64,000 nucleotides of DNA from Solicoccozyma terricola (lineage: Eukaryota > Basidiomycota > Tremellomycetes > Filobasidiales > Piskurozymaceae): assembly GCA_001600875.1 (NCBI GenBank), contig BCLD01000001.1, forward strand, positions 172,027 to 236,026, written 5' to 3'. A program made the translations under genes and the position numbers. Below the pieces are notes generated by a model, which saw only the letters and a program-made list of their open reading frames with translations, had not been told where the DNA came from and searched no databases. Positions 1 through 10,790 of the stretch are shown here, in pieces. How positions within the stretch are numbered: the stretch's first letter is position 1; every line of letters starts with the position of its first letter.

Positions 1-67
1 CCCCCCCCCCCCGCGGAATGAATGCTCTATAGAACACGCTGGCTGATGCACACCATTTCGCGAGCAG

Positions 68-2162
68 GGATATGATATATCCGATTACAAGGATATCTAT
101 GCACCATATGGTACACTCGAAGATATGGATCAACTCATCAAAGTAATCAACGATAATGGACTTAAGCTAATCTGCGATGGAGTATTCAACCATACATCTG
201 ATGAACACGAATGGTTCAAAGAATCTAGATCTTCTACAACTAACCCGAAGAGGAATTGGTACATCTGGAGGAAAGGAACCGTAGATAAAAATGGAAAGAA
301 ATTACCTCCTAATAACTGGAGTAAGTAGGGAAAGGATGGACATCCATTGAAGGAAGGTATCGAAACTTATTGTTGGTGGATGATAGGAAGTGTCTTCGGC
401 ACCGGTAGTGCTTGGACATACGACGATACTACCGATGAATGGTATCGTACGTATCTTAATTTCCCTTAATCCCCCCCCCCCCCCCCTCCCTTCTTCTTTC
501 GAACCGGGCTCACCAATCCACGCTTCACAGTCCGTCTCTTCCTATCCTCGCAACCCGATCTCAATTGGGAACTCCCAGAAGTCCGTGATGCCATATGGGA
601 CATAATGAATTTCTGGCTCAAAAAGGGAATAAGTGGTTTCAGATTAGATGTTATCAATTTGATATCGAAGGCGGATGGACTAGCCGACGCACAGATAGTT
701 GATGAGAATGATGAGTTTCAACCGAGTTTCGGGTTGACGGCCAGTCAGTGAGTGGAGGGGGGGATGTGATGTAAATCTCTTTCGAAAAGCCTTGTTGATG
801 GGAGAGTTAACTTTTCTAAGGCCCGGCTTAAATTTATACCTCAGAGAGATGTATGAAAAGGTCTTGAAAGTGCGTCTATATCGTCTTCACTCGTCATGCG
901 AACGCTTGGCTGATCCAAAAGAAAATTTGGCGAGCCAGCACTATGACTGTTACACTGTCGGAGAAACCCCCTTCATTTATTGTACGAGCACCTTGGGAGG
1001 TTATACTCGCGGTGATATGCTTTCTAGTATCTACCATTTCGAGCTGTACGTCGACGATATGCTGTGCGGGACGTCGGACAGCGTTCAAGCTGATCGTAAA
1101 CGACTTTTAATCCCTAGATTTGACCTCGACGGAGGAAGCGCTGCAGATCCAATGATCCCTGCCAAAGTCAAGTTGACGGAATATAAGGCAATCTGGGCGA
1201 AATGGCAAGCAGTCTTGAGTGAGGGTTCTTGGGTGGCAAGCACCATTGGGAACCACGATCAGTAAGTTGAGATGATAATCTCGGGAGATTTTGAGGCACG
1301 CCTTGATTCATGGGATTCGCACAGGGCACGAGCAATCAGTCGATTGGCCAGCGATGAGCCTCAATGGAGGGCTCGAAGTGGAAAGATGTTGGCTACGATG
1401 CTAATCACGATGGTAAACACAAAGGCCATTCTGTGGTGCGCACATATGTATCGACTGACACTATATCGTTCAGGGCGGTACGACCTACGTCTACGAGGGG
1501 GATGATTTTGGTCAGATCAACATGCCCAAGGATTGGGGAATCGAAGAGTACAAGGACCCTGCTAGTATCCTCTACGTCCAAGGTATGCGCGATAAGAGGA
1601 GAAAGGAGTCAGGGAACGGGAATCCAGACGTTTCAGACCTTGTCCCTCGTCTGCAAGCAAAGGCTCGTGATAATGCGAGGACGCCCATGCAGTGGAACGG
1701 CGAAAAGAACGCTGGGTTTAGTACTGGAACGCCATGGATGAGAATTCATCCAGACTATGCGGAAGGATGGAACATCGAGGCGCAAAGGAAGGACCCGGAA
1801 TCGATCAACAGCTATTGGACCAAGTTGTTCAAGATAAGGAAGGCAAATCTGCTCTTTGTGAGTGTAATGAGTTGGGTTGGCTTGAGTCTTGGACTTGTAA
1901 TCACACTGTCTTTCATCAGGTTTACGGCTCCTTCACCCACGTTGACTTTGATAACGAGGATGTATTCGCTTACATTCGGGAATACGAGGGCAAAAAGGCT
2001 TTGGTAGCACTCAACTTCAGGACTGAAGCCAAGGTCTTGAAACTTCCATCAGACTTGGACATATCCAAAGCCAGCTATGTCATTGGTAACATGGGCGACA
2101 ACAAGCCGACGGCAGGGCAGATCAAGCTGCAGCCACTGGAAAGTGCTGTGTTTATGTTGTAG
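68..2162 (+). CDS. Alpha-glucosidase / maltase, GH13 (5' end outside window)
   Basis: Hydrolyses terminal alpha-1,4 or alpha-1,6 glucose from maltose-type sugars. Exons read as 68-320, 387-446, 531-747, 821-869, 939-1045, 1118-1261, 1325-1412, 1474-1857 and 1920-2162; all joins keep frame. The product starts inside the catalytic barrel and ends at TAG 2160-2162. The three GH13 catalytic residues are visible: Asp in GFRLDVIN, Glu in TVGETPF and Asp in GNHDQAR. The NHTSDEHEWF block and a C-terminal beta domain also fit maltases/isomaltases. The N-terminal part lies upstream of the window; an acceptor ends at 67, before GYDISDYKD. Intron 2 (447-530) carries a 16-C run. No signal peptide can be judged. 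Family assignment is firm; substrate preference (maltase versus isomaltase) is not. Confidence 0.92.
471..486. repeat. 16-C run in alpha-glucosidase intron 2
   Basis: 16 C on the coding strand, 44-60 nt before the acceptor at 530. Confidence 0.85.
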
Positions 2163-2244
2163 ACCTCGTCCTGCAAGCGGACATTGATACTGGTACAATA
2201 TTGTAGGAAAAAAAGCACAACAAGATAATCAATATTTGCCGGGC

Positions 2245-3872
2245 TTAAGTGTGTGACCAGTTCCCGCTGGCCATAGCCCAATCTCCTAGCTTCGTTGCGT
2301 GTACATCTCGAAAGACGCTGCAAGCTGGAACATGACTGGACTCGCCCGAGCCAGGGGCTAGTCCATCCTGGGCTCCTGCCTTCTTTTGTAAAATACCGAG
2401 GCCAGAGCCTCCCACGGTGGTAAGGTAGGGAACAAAGCCATCCTGGCGGAGAGCGTCAATAAGGTCGGCTAGGACTGCCTCCGGGAAGTCTTTTATTTCC
2501 GAAGCATGAGTGAACGAGTTCGACTGACATTCGCCAGTTGGGACTCACCATCTGGAATAAGGGTGACGGCACAGCCACCACCACCAGCTCCTGTCAACTT
2601 CGTTGACAGACCATATGGATGCCCGGCAGTCTTGGCTCTGACGATTTCAAGTGCAGGGTGAGAGACTCCAAGATCGACGAGGTGACGATGGTTCTCATCA
2701 AAGAGGCCCTGTCAAAAGAAACAGTCAGAGTAATTCTCGCGAAGATGCATGACGTTTGTACACACAGCCAGGGTCTCGATGAGATGCTGTCTCTCCGCCC
2801 CGTCATCTGCGAGCAATGCTGTGGCCTTATCGGACAAGATACTGATGGCCTGGATTGTGGCACTCGTCTTTTCCGGGTCCGATGCAAGTCGGCTAGTAAC
2901 TCCCGCAACCATAGTTTTCGTGTCCCTTGGCACCTTGGTATCGGTGAGCAGCAGTCGCACCGACCGAGACCTGGGACACCGGTGGCTGTCAGCCTCGTTC
3001 CGTGGATCGCAGGCCAGGGAAAGACTCACCCTTGCAAGGTCGCCATGCCACCCTTTTTGCCATTCATTGCCCTCGCGAAGGTGACAGCCCCGCCGCGTAC
3101 CGAAACAGCGTTATCGATACCGCTTGGGTTGCCGTGATTGATCTTCTCTGCTAAGAATGCCCATTGGTCCACCAATGCAGCATCGCTGGCAGAGATGGAA
3201 GGCTGGACGGTACTATTTTCGCTGGCTCTTGGTACTGAGATTCGGTTGTGCAAACGCAGGAATGCCGCGGCAACACAAGTCGAATATGAGGCCGATGATC
3301 CGAGACCGGCACCGATAGGTAGAGCTGATCTTGCACAGAAGCTGATGCCAGGTCTAAAGAAGCGTAGAATTTAAAACCCACAGCGACGTCTTCAGACTCC
3401 CCAAGGTACTCACCGATAGCCATCGGAACTCATAACCATGTACAGATAGAGGATCGCCAAAGCGGCGACGTGTGCGCTCTTCTCCAATCCATCCTCACCA
3501 AGATAACTCTCGAGAGCCGACATGGCACCCGGGTCAAGTTCCTTTGGCGCACCCTCGGAAGTACTCGAGGCAACACCTTCCAGAGCTTTCCAAGGCAACT
3601 TCGCGATAGTGAATTCCTTCACCAGTCCGATATCCGGCAGATCCACGCCGATGACACCGTCTGCGCGCTTCGATAGGATGGCAAAGCACCTGAGATTGAT
3701 GGCTGCTGCGATGGCAGTCTGCAAGTCCAACACAATCATGTCATTTATATGTAAGCTTTCTGTAAGTACAACCGTTGTTTTCTGTTGCCTGCCCGCCTCA
3801 ATGACCCACCGCTCCATGCACGACCGCGTGTTCTCCGAACAAGATGACTTTTCCTGGTGCCGAAACCGTGAT
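2245..3872 (-). CDS. ERG12: Mevalonate kinase, C-terminal half of the apparent fusion
   Basis: ATP-dependent phosphorylation of mevalonate, early in the sterol/isoprenoid pathway; GHMP kinase family. The domain opens at about 3872 (ITVSAPGKVILFGEHAVVHG) inside exon 4269-3810 and continues in exons 3718-3414, 3353-3030, 2970-2766, 2708-2549 and 2489-2245 (TAA). All three GHMP motifs are intact: PGKVILFGEHAVV, PIGAGLGSSASYS and KLTGAGGGGCAV; ALVDQWAFLAEKINHGNPSG is also typical. The kinase has no ATG of its own: the exon is open and Met-free in this frame back into cystathionine beta-lyase, and I find no good alternative 5' exon. It therefore appears to be translated as the C-terminal domain of a bifunctional protein. 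The enzyme call is secure; the fused arrangement needs transcript proof. Confidence 0.93.
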
Positions 3873-5989
3873 CTCCTCGTCCTCGTCGACGGCGCCAATG
3901 AGTTCCTTGTCTGGACCAGTGGAAGTCTCCTCGTTGAATCGGAGTTTGCCCTTGATGTTGTCAGCCAGCGCCTTGACCCCCTCGATGACGGGTGCACTGG
4001 ACTCATAACCGCCAGTTCGTCGGAACTGCCTTGCACGTTCGATCGACCACGCTTCCTTGTCTGTTTCATACAGGCGAGTGTGGCTCGAGCTCGAAGTTGG
4101 TGTTGGAGGCGCAGAGTTGTCGAATTGAGGATAAATAGCTCCAGCTTGTAGAAGTGAGTGCTCGAGATCGTCGATGAGATCGCGCGGGTCTTCGATACCG
4201 ACGCATAGTCGAATGAGATCCTCTGGGAGTCCACGCTCGGCTCGTTTTTCCGCCGAGATAGATGCATGTCTAGAAGCAGAAGTGGCCACGGTAAGCAAGG
4301 TTTCTTCGTACATCCCCGCTAATGAGAGGAATCCTCTTGGAACTTACGACATGACACAAGGCATGCTTATCAAGCTGTTAACGCAACCGAAACTAACGGA
4401 GATACCCCACAATCTAGTCCCACCAACGATCCTCTCGCTCAATCCGATATCTCCAGTAGTGAAACTCAAAACCGCACCGGCGCCATCTGCCTGTTTGTAA
4501 TGAATATCGCGGTCTGGGTGCTGTTTCAATCCGGGGAAGTTGACGTGGAAGCCGAAAGTGTCGAGATAGGCAGCTACCATTGAAGCGGAGAGCGATTGTC
4601 GGTCAAGTCGGATTGATAGGGTTTTAAGACCACGAAGGAGGAGGAAGGAATCGAAAGGAGCGAGACCTGATCCAACTGAGTTGATGAGGAATGCAACTCG
4701 CTGATGACCGACCCGGGAATCAGCGTTTCAGTATTCCAAAAACCTCGGCCCCAGAAAAAAAAACGCATCCATCTTTCCTCCAACTCACCTTGGCTACTTC
4801 ATCTCTCTCTACCGCAATGATACCAGCCATCAAATCGTGATGTCCACTAAGGTACTTGGTTCCACTATCGTAGACGATATCCGCGCCGAGGTTGAGTGGG
4901 CGTTGAAGATACGGAGACATCATAGTATTATCAACGACGACAAGTGCGGACTGATGTGGGTTGATTGAAAAGATGAACATTTTGGGGATCGAGTCGGAGA
5001 GTATTCCCCGTACGATGGAACTTACAGGTGATGCAGCATGTACGGCGTGACTGATTCCTTGTATATCGGCGATTTTGAGCAATGGATTAGTCGGTGACTC
5101 CAACAAGACCATGCTGACTCTGTGCGATGGGTACAAGTAGGGATTGTTAGTACATGGTATGTTAACGAATGAGTGTTTCTCGGAACGCTCACTTGTTGCC
5201 AGGAGCCAGAGTCTGCTTCAGAGCTTCCGGGTTGGTGATGTCGATATGAACAACATTCACACCGAGATTAGTCTAAACGCGCGACCAACCATCCGGATCT
5301 TTCAGCATTTATTTCGAGGGTTGATTATGACAAGACAGTAGGCCAAAATCTCACCTTCATATAAGTCAACAACCTATCTGTTCCTCCGTATATATCATCT
5401 CCCGCGACGACGGTATCACCCGGCGATACCAATCTCAAGATGACATCGAGTGCAGTCATACCAGTGCTCACAGCGAATGCTCTGGAACAAGCATATAGTC
5501 TAGCGAGTTGAGTTTCTGGAGGTAGGGAATCCATCGTCGAAGGTCAGTCAGTATAATTTTCACTCCCATAAGGCCAGATGTTGGATGGGGAGCCTTCATA
5601 CTCACCAAGTGCAGTTCGGGTTGGGTTTCCACTTCGACTATAGTCGTATTCTCCGTTGAGACCCTTGAAAGTTGCTGTTTGATAGATAGGAGTTGATGAT
5701 GCGCCATACTGATCCTTGCTCTCGGTTGTAGCGCTGAATACACCCCACATCCCATCCTACCGTCAGTCCCTTGAACAAATGACATGACGACCCCAAACCG
5801 TGAAGGAGGGAGAGCAAACTACAAAAACCCTCACCAGATCGTCCCGAATCGCCAATTCGCTTTCCTATCATCAAAACTCGACTTGGTGGGTAGAGACGCT
5901 ATAGATGTAGCAAGTGAGGTATCGTATGGTGTCCCTGGTTCCGATGTGTGGTGGGAAGTCAACCCGCCGAAAGTTGTTGGCATGGTCAT
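3873..5989 (-). CDS. Cystathionine beta-lyase, N-terminal half of an apparent fusion with mevalonate kinase
   Basis: PLP enzyme cleaving cystathionine to homocysteine in methionine synthesis (STR3/metC type, Cys/Met metabolism PLP family). Exons: about 5989-5834 (first, boundary unresolved), 5749-5606, 5515-5355, 5272-5193, 5119-5026, 4950-4789, 4700-4348, then 4269-3810, which runs on into mevalonate kinase. Family blocks seen: SATTESKDQYGASSTPIYQT, FAVSTGMTALDV, LLESPTNPLLKIADI, VVVDNTMMSPYLQRP and the PLP-lysine block DSGTKYLSGHHD. The C-terminal GLPEDLIRLCVGIED block ends near 4170. It is followed by a linker with RLYETDKEAW and then, without a stop, by the kinase. The first exon (MTMPTTFGG, ending WRFGTI) cannot be joined in frame with a canonical acceptor; translation could instead begin at the Met codon near 5750. 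Confidence 0.92.
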
Positions 5990-6373
5990 GGTGGTACGAT
6001 GTTTGAACCTGGACGGATCTCGGTCGGTGTAGTGGGGGTGAGGGGTGGGGGTTGGGTGGTGTTCGATGCTCGTTGGATCTGTGGTTGATGTACAAGTTGA
6101 CCTGTGCACTGCTGCTGTCTGTGTAGGCTGGCTTTAACCAGGACGATGTGAGGGGGATACTTGTCTACTGGCTGACTTGGACTTGGAACTTGTACTCCGA
6201 CTCGGAGTCACGCCATTCCTTATCAAAATCTCAAAAGTCGGGTCGGGTCACCGCGTTGGGGAATATTGTTGTATTCCGGGACAGAAGATGGTCATGGAGC
6301 ATGGAAATCACACTATGGCAACCGCTACCACCTCGTCTCCCACCTCCCACCTCCCACCTCCCACCTCCCACCC

Positions 6374-8018
6374 TCACTCCCCCATCTCCTTCCTCGCAGC
6401 TTCCATCTGCTCAAAAATCAAATCCTCCAATTCCTGCTCACTATCCGTTTCTTCCCCCGTATTCTCACCCTGATCCTCCGCCTTCGCGTTCGCCCTCGCC
6501 CTCGCCGCAGCAACGGCATGACTTTCCTGAGCCAAGTAGGCAGCTGTAGCTTCCTTGCTTACAGTCTTGACATCTTCCACTGCCTTTCCAGGAGCCGGAG
6601 TAATATAAGACCCCTTTTGCATGAATTGTCGACGAGCCTTTTCCTTGCCTTTGATGGGTGATGGCGATGAGATCGTATTGACTTGCAGTGAAGAGAATGA
6701 ACCTGTGCCTTGATTGATAATCATCGACGTGCGTCCCGATGTTGGTGATGTAGACGTCACAGCTTTCCCAGTAGTGACAGGTAACGGTGCCAATTCGCTG
6801 ATCCCTTCTTGCGCAGCTGGACTCAATGACGGCGGTGCAGGAACATGATCGAGAGGTGTCTCCCTCTCTATGATTCGAAGTTCACTCAGTAGTTTTGTGA
6901 ATTTACCTTGTGGATCTTTGATGATATTTTCCTTTGTGATATTCGACGACGATTTAAAGGACGTTTGTGCGGATGAAGGTTGTGTGGGAGTATCTTGCTT
7001 GATTGGTGCGACTTGTTCTTCCGTTTCTTCATCTTCCAAGATTTGAGCTAGTGCTTTCGGTCGTAATTGAGCTTCCTCCGATGGCGTGAGTGGAGTTATC
7101 GATGCCAAGGGAGGTGCCACCGAGACAGTCGGTGGAAGATCAACTTGATACTTTTTCACTTCATGTCCGCTCGGTATCATTTTCTCTTCCCCACCGCCAT
7201 GAATCCCCGTCCTTGATGATTGTACTCCATCTTTCAATCGACCATACTTCTCATCCCTCTTCTTCTTCTTACCCTGATCATTCTCTTTCGGTTTTTCTTC
7301 AAACTTCCATTTCCCATCCCTTTCTAAATCCTCCAACAACTCATCCACCTCCCACATCTCTCTCCCAATCTCACTCTCCAACTCCCTCACCCAAACAGGC
7401 TCAACTCTCAGACCTCTTTCAAACCATGTACTCCTAGCTCTACATTCAATCGAACAAAATCCATCTTCATAGTTTCCTTCTGTACGTACAAAGTCATGTT
7501 TACGCTTCGCTGCGCTTGACGGTTTGACTGAAACTAACTTCCAACCGGGTGTAGATGTGTATGGTCGCGAAGGTGGATTGGAGCATGCAGGGTAAGAGCA
7601 GAATGAAGTGAGATGACGTTCGTGTAGGATGGTTTGATAGTGGTGAGTTTGAAGGTATGCGCTCTAATCGTTGTATCGTATTGGTTTATTCAGCTCAATG
7701 GAAGACAAGGTACCAAAGAGAGAGGGGGGGGGGGGGGGGGGNACGAGTAAATAAACAAGATGTTTTAAATCCCAAACTCACAGATCGTTTCAATACTTTC
7801 AAATTCACTTTATCATTGAACATCAATCTATCCACCCACTTCTCACATTCCCTCATTCGCCATCGTTTGATCCGAGCACTTTCATTCAACGTGTGTGCAT
7901 CGCTCGTCTGTGGGAGGAGTTGATTGGCGTCGTTGCGTTGGGATACGGAGAGGGAGAGTGGGAGGTGAAGAGATGGGTTGCGGGAGGATGATGCGATTGC
8001 GTTCGACGATGTGGCCAT
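6374..8018 (-). CDS. RTR1: RNA polymerase II CTD phosphatase RTR1/RPAP2 family
   Basis: Rtr1/RPAP2 proteins dephosphorylate Ser5 of the Pol II CTD and help Pol II import. Two exons: 8018-7782 and 7663-6374. Exon 1 ends in a helix typical of the family (CEKWVDRLMFN). Exon 2 begins with AYLQTHHYQTILHERHL, then the zinc ligands in FCSYPACSNP and, about 55 residues later, GFCSIECRARS, giving the C-x4-C, C-x3-C pattern. The rest, about 330 residues, is a low-complexity, Ser/Pro/Glu-rich tail with an acidic C-terminal coiled stretch, not conserved in my memory of the family. An upstream in-frame ATG at 8075 would add 19 residues; 8018 fits better. The 118-nt intron contains a C run (G on the plus strand, 7724-7741) ending at an N. 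Confidence 0.85.
7724..7742. repeat. 18-G run ending at an N, in the RTR1 intron
   Basis: 18 G then N. On the coding (minus) strand it is a C run downstream of the donor in the 118-nt intron. Confidence 0.85.
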
Positions 8019-8279
8019 GGTGCGTGGACTAGGCAGAGAGGGTGGGTGGTGGGTGTCTGGGAGTGGTTGATACAAGTCAGTATCAGGTAATCAGCAATCA
8101 CCAAGATGACACGTCATTGCAGGTCATTACCACAAATGACACGTCATCGCTTGCAATCACTCAAATGACACGTCATCGCTCTCATTTCAACTCTCCCAAC
8201 TCCCCCTCTCTCATCTCATCGTACCGTCCCGTCCAGCTTCATCCACCACCCACACACACACCCACTCCATCCCCCAACC
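8019..8279. promoter_or_regulatory. Divergent RTR1/NDUFA12 promoter with three identical ATGACACGTCAT elements
   Basis: The 261-bp gap between two start codons pointing apart holds three exact copies of ATGACACGTCAT at 8106-8117, 8136-8147 and 8165-8176, spaced 30 and 29 bp, about three helical turns. Copies 2 and 3 share a longer core, AAATGACACGTCATCGCT. The TGAC and GTCA half-sites around two bases resemble a bZIP (ATF/CREB-like) site with altered spacing; the binding factor is an inference. Confidence 0.55.
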
Positions 8280-9200
8280 ATGTCGTTGATGCGCACCCTA
8301 AGGAACATCCGCACCCTCGGTCTGCGCGAGTACGCTCATCAAATGCTGTCAGTCGAGCGGACGGAAGACAGAGTAAACACCGTGTATACGGTACTGACAC
8401 GAACACTGGGCGAATTATACAGGTACATAGGTGATGCTAAAGTTGGAAAGATGGGTAAGTATCGATGTGAGATTTAGGTTCTCGCGATGAACCTGTCTCG
8501 ACTAACTTCCGCTCGCTCGCTCGCTCGCTCGCTCGTCTTCTTCCTCGCCTAACAGTCGGTCAAGACAAGTTTGGAAACAAGTATTACGAACAACTGGATT
8601 GGACGGTCGAAGTACCAGGTGAGGGAAATCGCGGGTCACCACTTGACGCATTCTCATCGAGTGATATCGATTCGGATCGCTGATGGAATTCCACACATCC
8701 TTTCGGATGTAGGTCGTCATCGATGGATTGATTTTGCACAGGTAAAATCAACGATTTGACAATGGAACACCAGAAAACTCCGTGAGCTGACAATTCCAAA
8801 CCCATCCCCCCCCCCCCACACCTCTCGGTCCATCTTCCACCCTTTATCAGAGTGAATACAACGCCAGTCAAGTCCCACCAGAATGGCATGCGTGGCTCCA
8901 TCACATCCGACTAAAGGCTCCTCAAGACGACGAAGTCGTTAAAGCCGTCACTCCACCATGGCTCGCCGTAAGTTTCCCTTTTCTCGGATCTTCCCCAACC
9001 ACTCTTATGCTAAACCGCGCTTTAACCCCACTGTCTCTCTCTCTCTCTCTCTCTCACACCACTAGGAATTCCGCGAAAACCTTACAGGTACTCGAGGTGC
9101 ATACAAGCCATACAATACAACCGCACCGAAGATCACAGCTTGGGAACCTACAGTTAAATCTCGAGGTTCTTCTGCTTCTTCTTCTTCTCCTTCTGCATGA
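8280..9200 (+). CDS. NADH dehydrogenase (complex I) accessory subunit NDUFA12/B17.2
   Basis: Accessory subunit of respiratory complex I on the matrix side of the inner mitochondrial membrane. Six exons: 8280-8347, 8423-8454, 8556-8618, 8713-8741, 8851-8967 and 9066-9200, all with GT-AG borders and continuous frame. The product reads MSLMRTLRNIRTLG, EYAHQM, then the family core VGQDKFGNKYYE, RHRWIDFA, VPPEWHAWLHH and TPPWLAEFREN, and ends with PYNTTAPKITAWEP and a Ser-rich tail. Length, about 145 residues, is normal. Introns contain simple repeats: GCTC units near 8510-8535, a 12-C run at 8806-8817 and a CT tract near 9033-9056. It shares its promoter region with RTR1. Confidence 0.95.
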
Positions 9201-9402
9201 GATCGATAGACGGATCCTATGTTTTTTTTTTTTGTAACGAATGAGCATATCAAAGATGCGATGTCGGGTTTGAACTTTTTCTGTTTACAACCTTGTGCCG
9301 GTTATGGTGCTATGTTCACTATACAAACGATGAACCCGATGGGAACCTTAAGACCTCTCTACCTTCAACTTCACTCTGTCTTGCGCTATCCAACGAAAAT
9401 CA

Positions 9403-10521
9403 TCAAACCAACGCTCTCCTCTCAGCTACACTCTCCTCCCATTCTTCAACATCAGCTCTATACATCCATCGAATAAACCCTTTCCAACCCATCAACACCT
9501 TCCAACACCACCATCTCCAATTCAACCATTTCCAATGCGATCCCCAAATAACTTGATCTTCCGTCTTTATTTTTTTCCGTCTCGATTGTTCTGATCTGGT
9601 ATTTGATATGGAAGCAAGGTTTTTTGCGAGGGATGATGAGGTGGGTGATCTAGGGGTTGTATTCGGGTACATGAAAAGAGCTCTTGCCCTTGCAGCTTCT
9701 GCTGCTGTTCGTTCTTCCTCCGCGTTATACGGTAATGAAGGTCTTCGACTTGAACTTCTCGAAGACGAAGGTTGGTTGATTGTAAAGTAGTCTGAGCTAT
9801 CTAGGTCCGAACTAGATGATCCGGGGATTTGATTGGGATACAACCATATCCTAGGAGACGCAGTTCGAAGTGATACAGAGACTGATGAAGACGAAGATGA
9901 GGGAACAGACATGGGCGGACCGAAAGAAGCACTGGAAGCTCGTCGTGCCGGAGTGTTGACGTGTACACCTGAGGTGATGCGCACTCGTGGGGAGAATTGA
10001 ACTCGACTGGCTGTAGAGACAGCTCGAGAGAGGAGAGAGTGTTGTGGGTTTGGAAGTGGTTGACCATTCCAGATCGATGTTGAGCGGGTAGATTGTTGTG
10101 GTGAGTGGGTCTCAGCGATATCTTCTTTTGGTTGATCCCAGAGTAATGCTAAACCCGGCTCGTCATCTCCATCCTCTCCTGATATCGGAGGTGCATCTCC
10201 CAACACCTCTTCTTCTCGCTCAGAGTCCGACGCGATACTCTCTGCAAAGTCTGCCAATTGCGCAGGAATTTCTTGAACTGGACTACGTGGGACTGGTCGA
10301 TCTAATCGTTTGAGACGTGCCAGCTTGTTTTCTGGCAAGCATGGATCCCGTCGGTCAACTAAGCTCCAAATTGGTCGGGGGTGGGGTCCCCGCTTCGCAT
10401 GCTCACCTAAGGTTTTCAAATACTCCTCTTCGTCGCTGCGCAGGTCATCTGCCCATTTCAGCTTGCCCTTAGGCAGATCGGGTACCTGCAGCTCAGGCCA
10501 GACATCGTGGTTTGTCTGCAT
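9403..10521 (-). CDS. Uncharacterised Ser-rich protein with Trp-rich C-terminus
   Basis: One uninterrupted frame of 372 codons. I do not recognise the family. The N-terminus (MQTNHDVWPELQ, then KWADDLRSDEEEYLKTL and RPIWSLVDRRDP) is charged and could be a conserved motif. The middle is Ser/Pro-rich with poly-Ser runs and looks disordered. Near residue 270 there is an Ala/Glu helix (EEERTAAEAARARALF), and the last 60 residues hold about ten Trp in a basic context (WGSHWKWLNWRWW and onward). No signal peptide or clear transmembrane segment. It starts 269 bp from, and points away from, the membrane-protein gene at 10791. The low-complexity C-terminus could mean the true end is spliced differently. 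Function unknown. Confidence 0.6.
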   Translation of the reverse strand: MQTNHDVWPELQVPDLPKGKLKWADDLRSDEEEYLKTLGEHAKRGPHPRPIWSLVDRRDPCLPENKLARLKRLDRPVPRSPVQEIPAQLADFAESIASDSEREEEVLGDAPPISGEDGDDEPGLALLWDQPKEDIAETHSPQQSTRSTSIWNGQPLPNPQHSLLSRAVSTASRVQFSPRVRITSGVHVNTPARRASSASFGPPMSVPSSSSSSVSVSLRTASPRIWLYPNQIPGSSSSDLDSSDYFTINQPSSSRSSSRRPSLPYNAEEERTAAEAARARALFMYPNTTPRSPTSSSLAKNLASISNTRSEQSRRKKIKTEDQVIWGSHWKWLNWRWWCWKVLMGWKGFIRWMYRADVEEWEESVAERRALV

Positions 10522-10790
10522 TGCCTACATTCCTCGCTGATGGTAGGTGATGCTGAACGTCAGCGTCCTCGTCGACCCCCCTTGCTCACGATTCGGACGG
10601 CCAGTGATGTCCGCGCATCGACCAGTGGCAAACCGCTGTGCTTTGAAACACCGCAAGGAGCAGGGTCAAACTTCCTTTCTCAAGTCGTATCCCCTCTTCC
10701 TGGTTTGATGGCACTGACGTATAGCTACTGGGTGGTCAGAATGCAAGGATCACTCATTTTTGCTCTTCACTCCACCTCACATCGCTCGAT

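Noticed and set aside
3410..4267. Open frame on the minus strand starting at 4267 and reading into the second part of mevalonate kinase
   Set aside because: It is out of frame with the SAPGKVILFGEHAVV motif; it runs through the intron 3719-3809 and is a shadow of the true exons.
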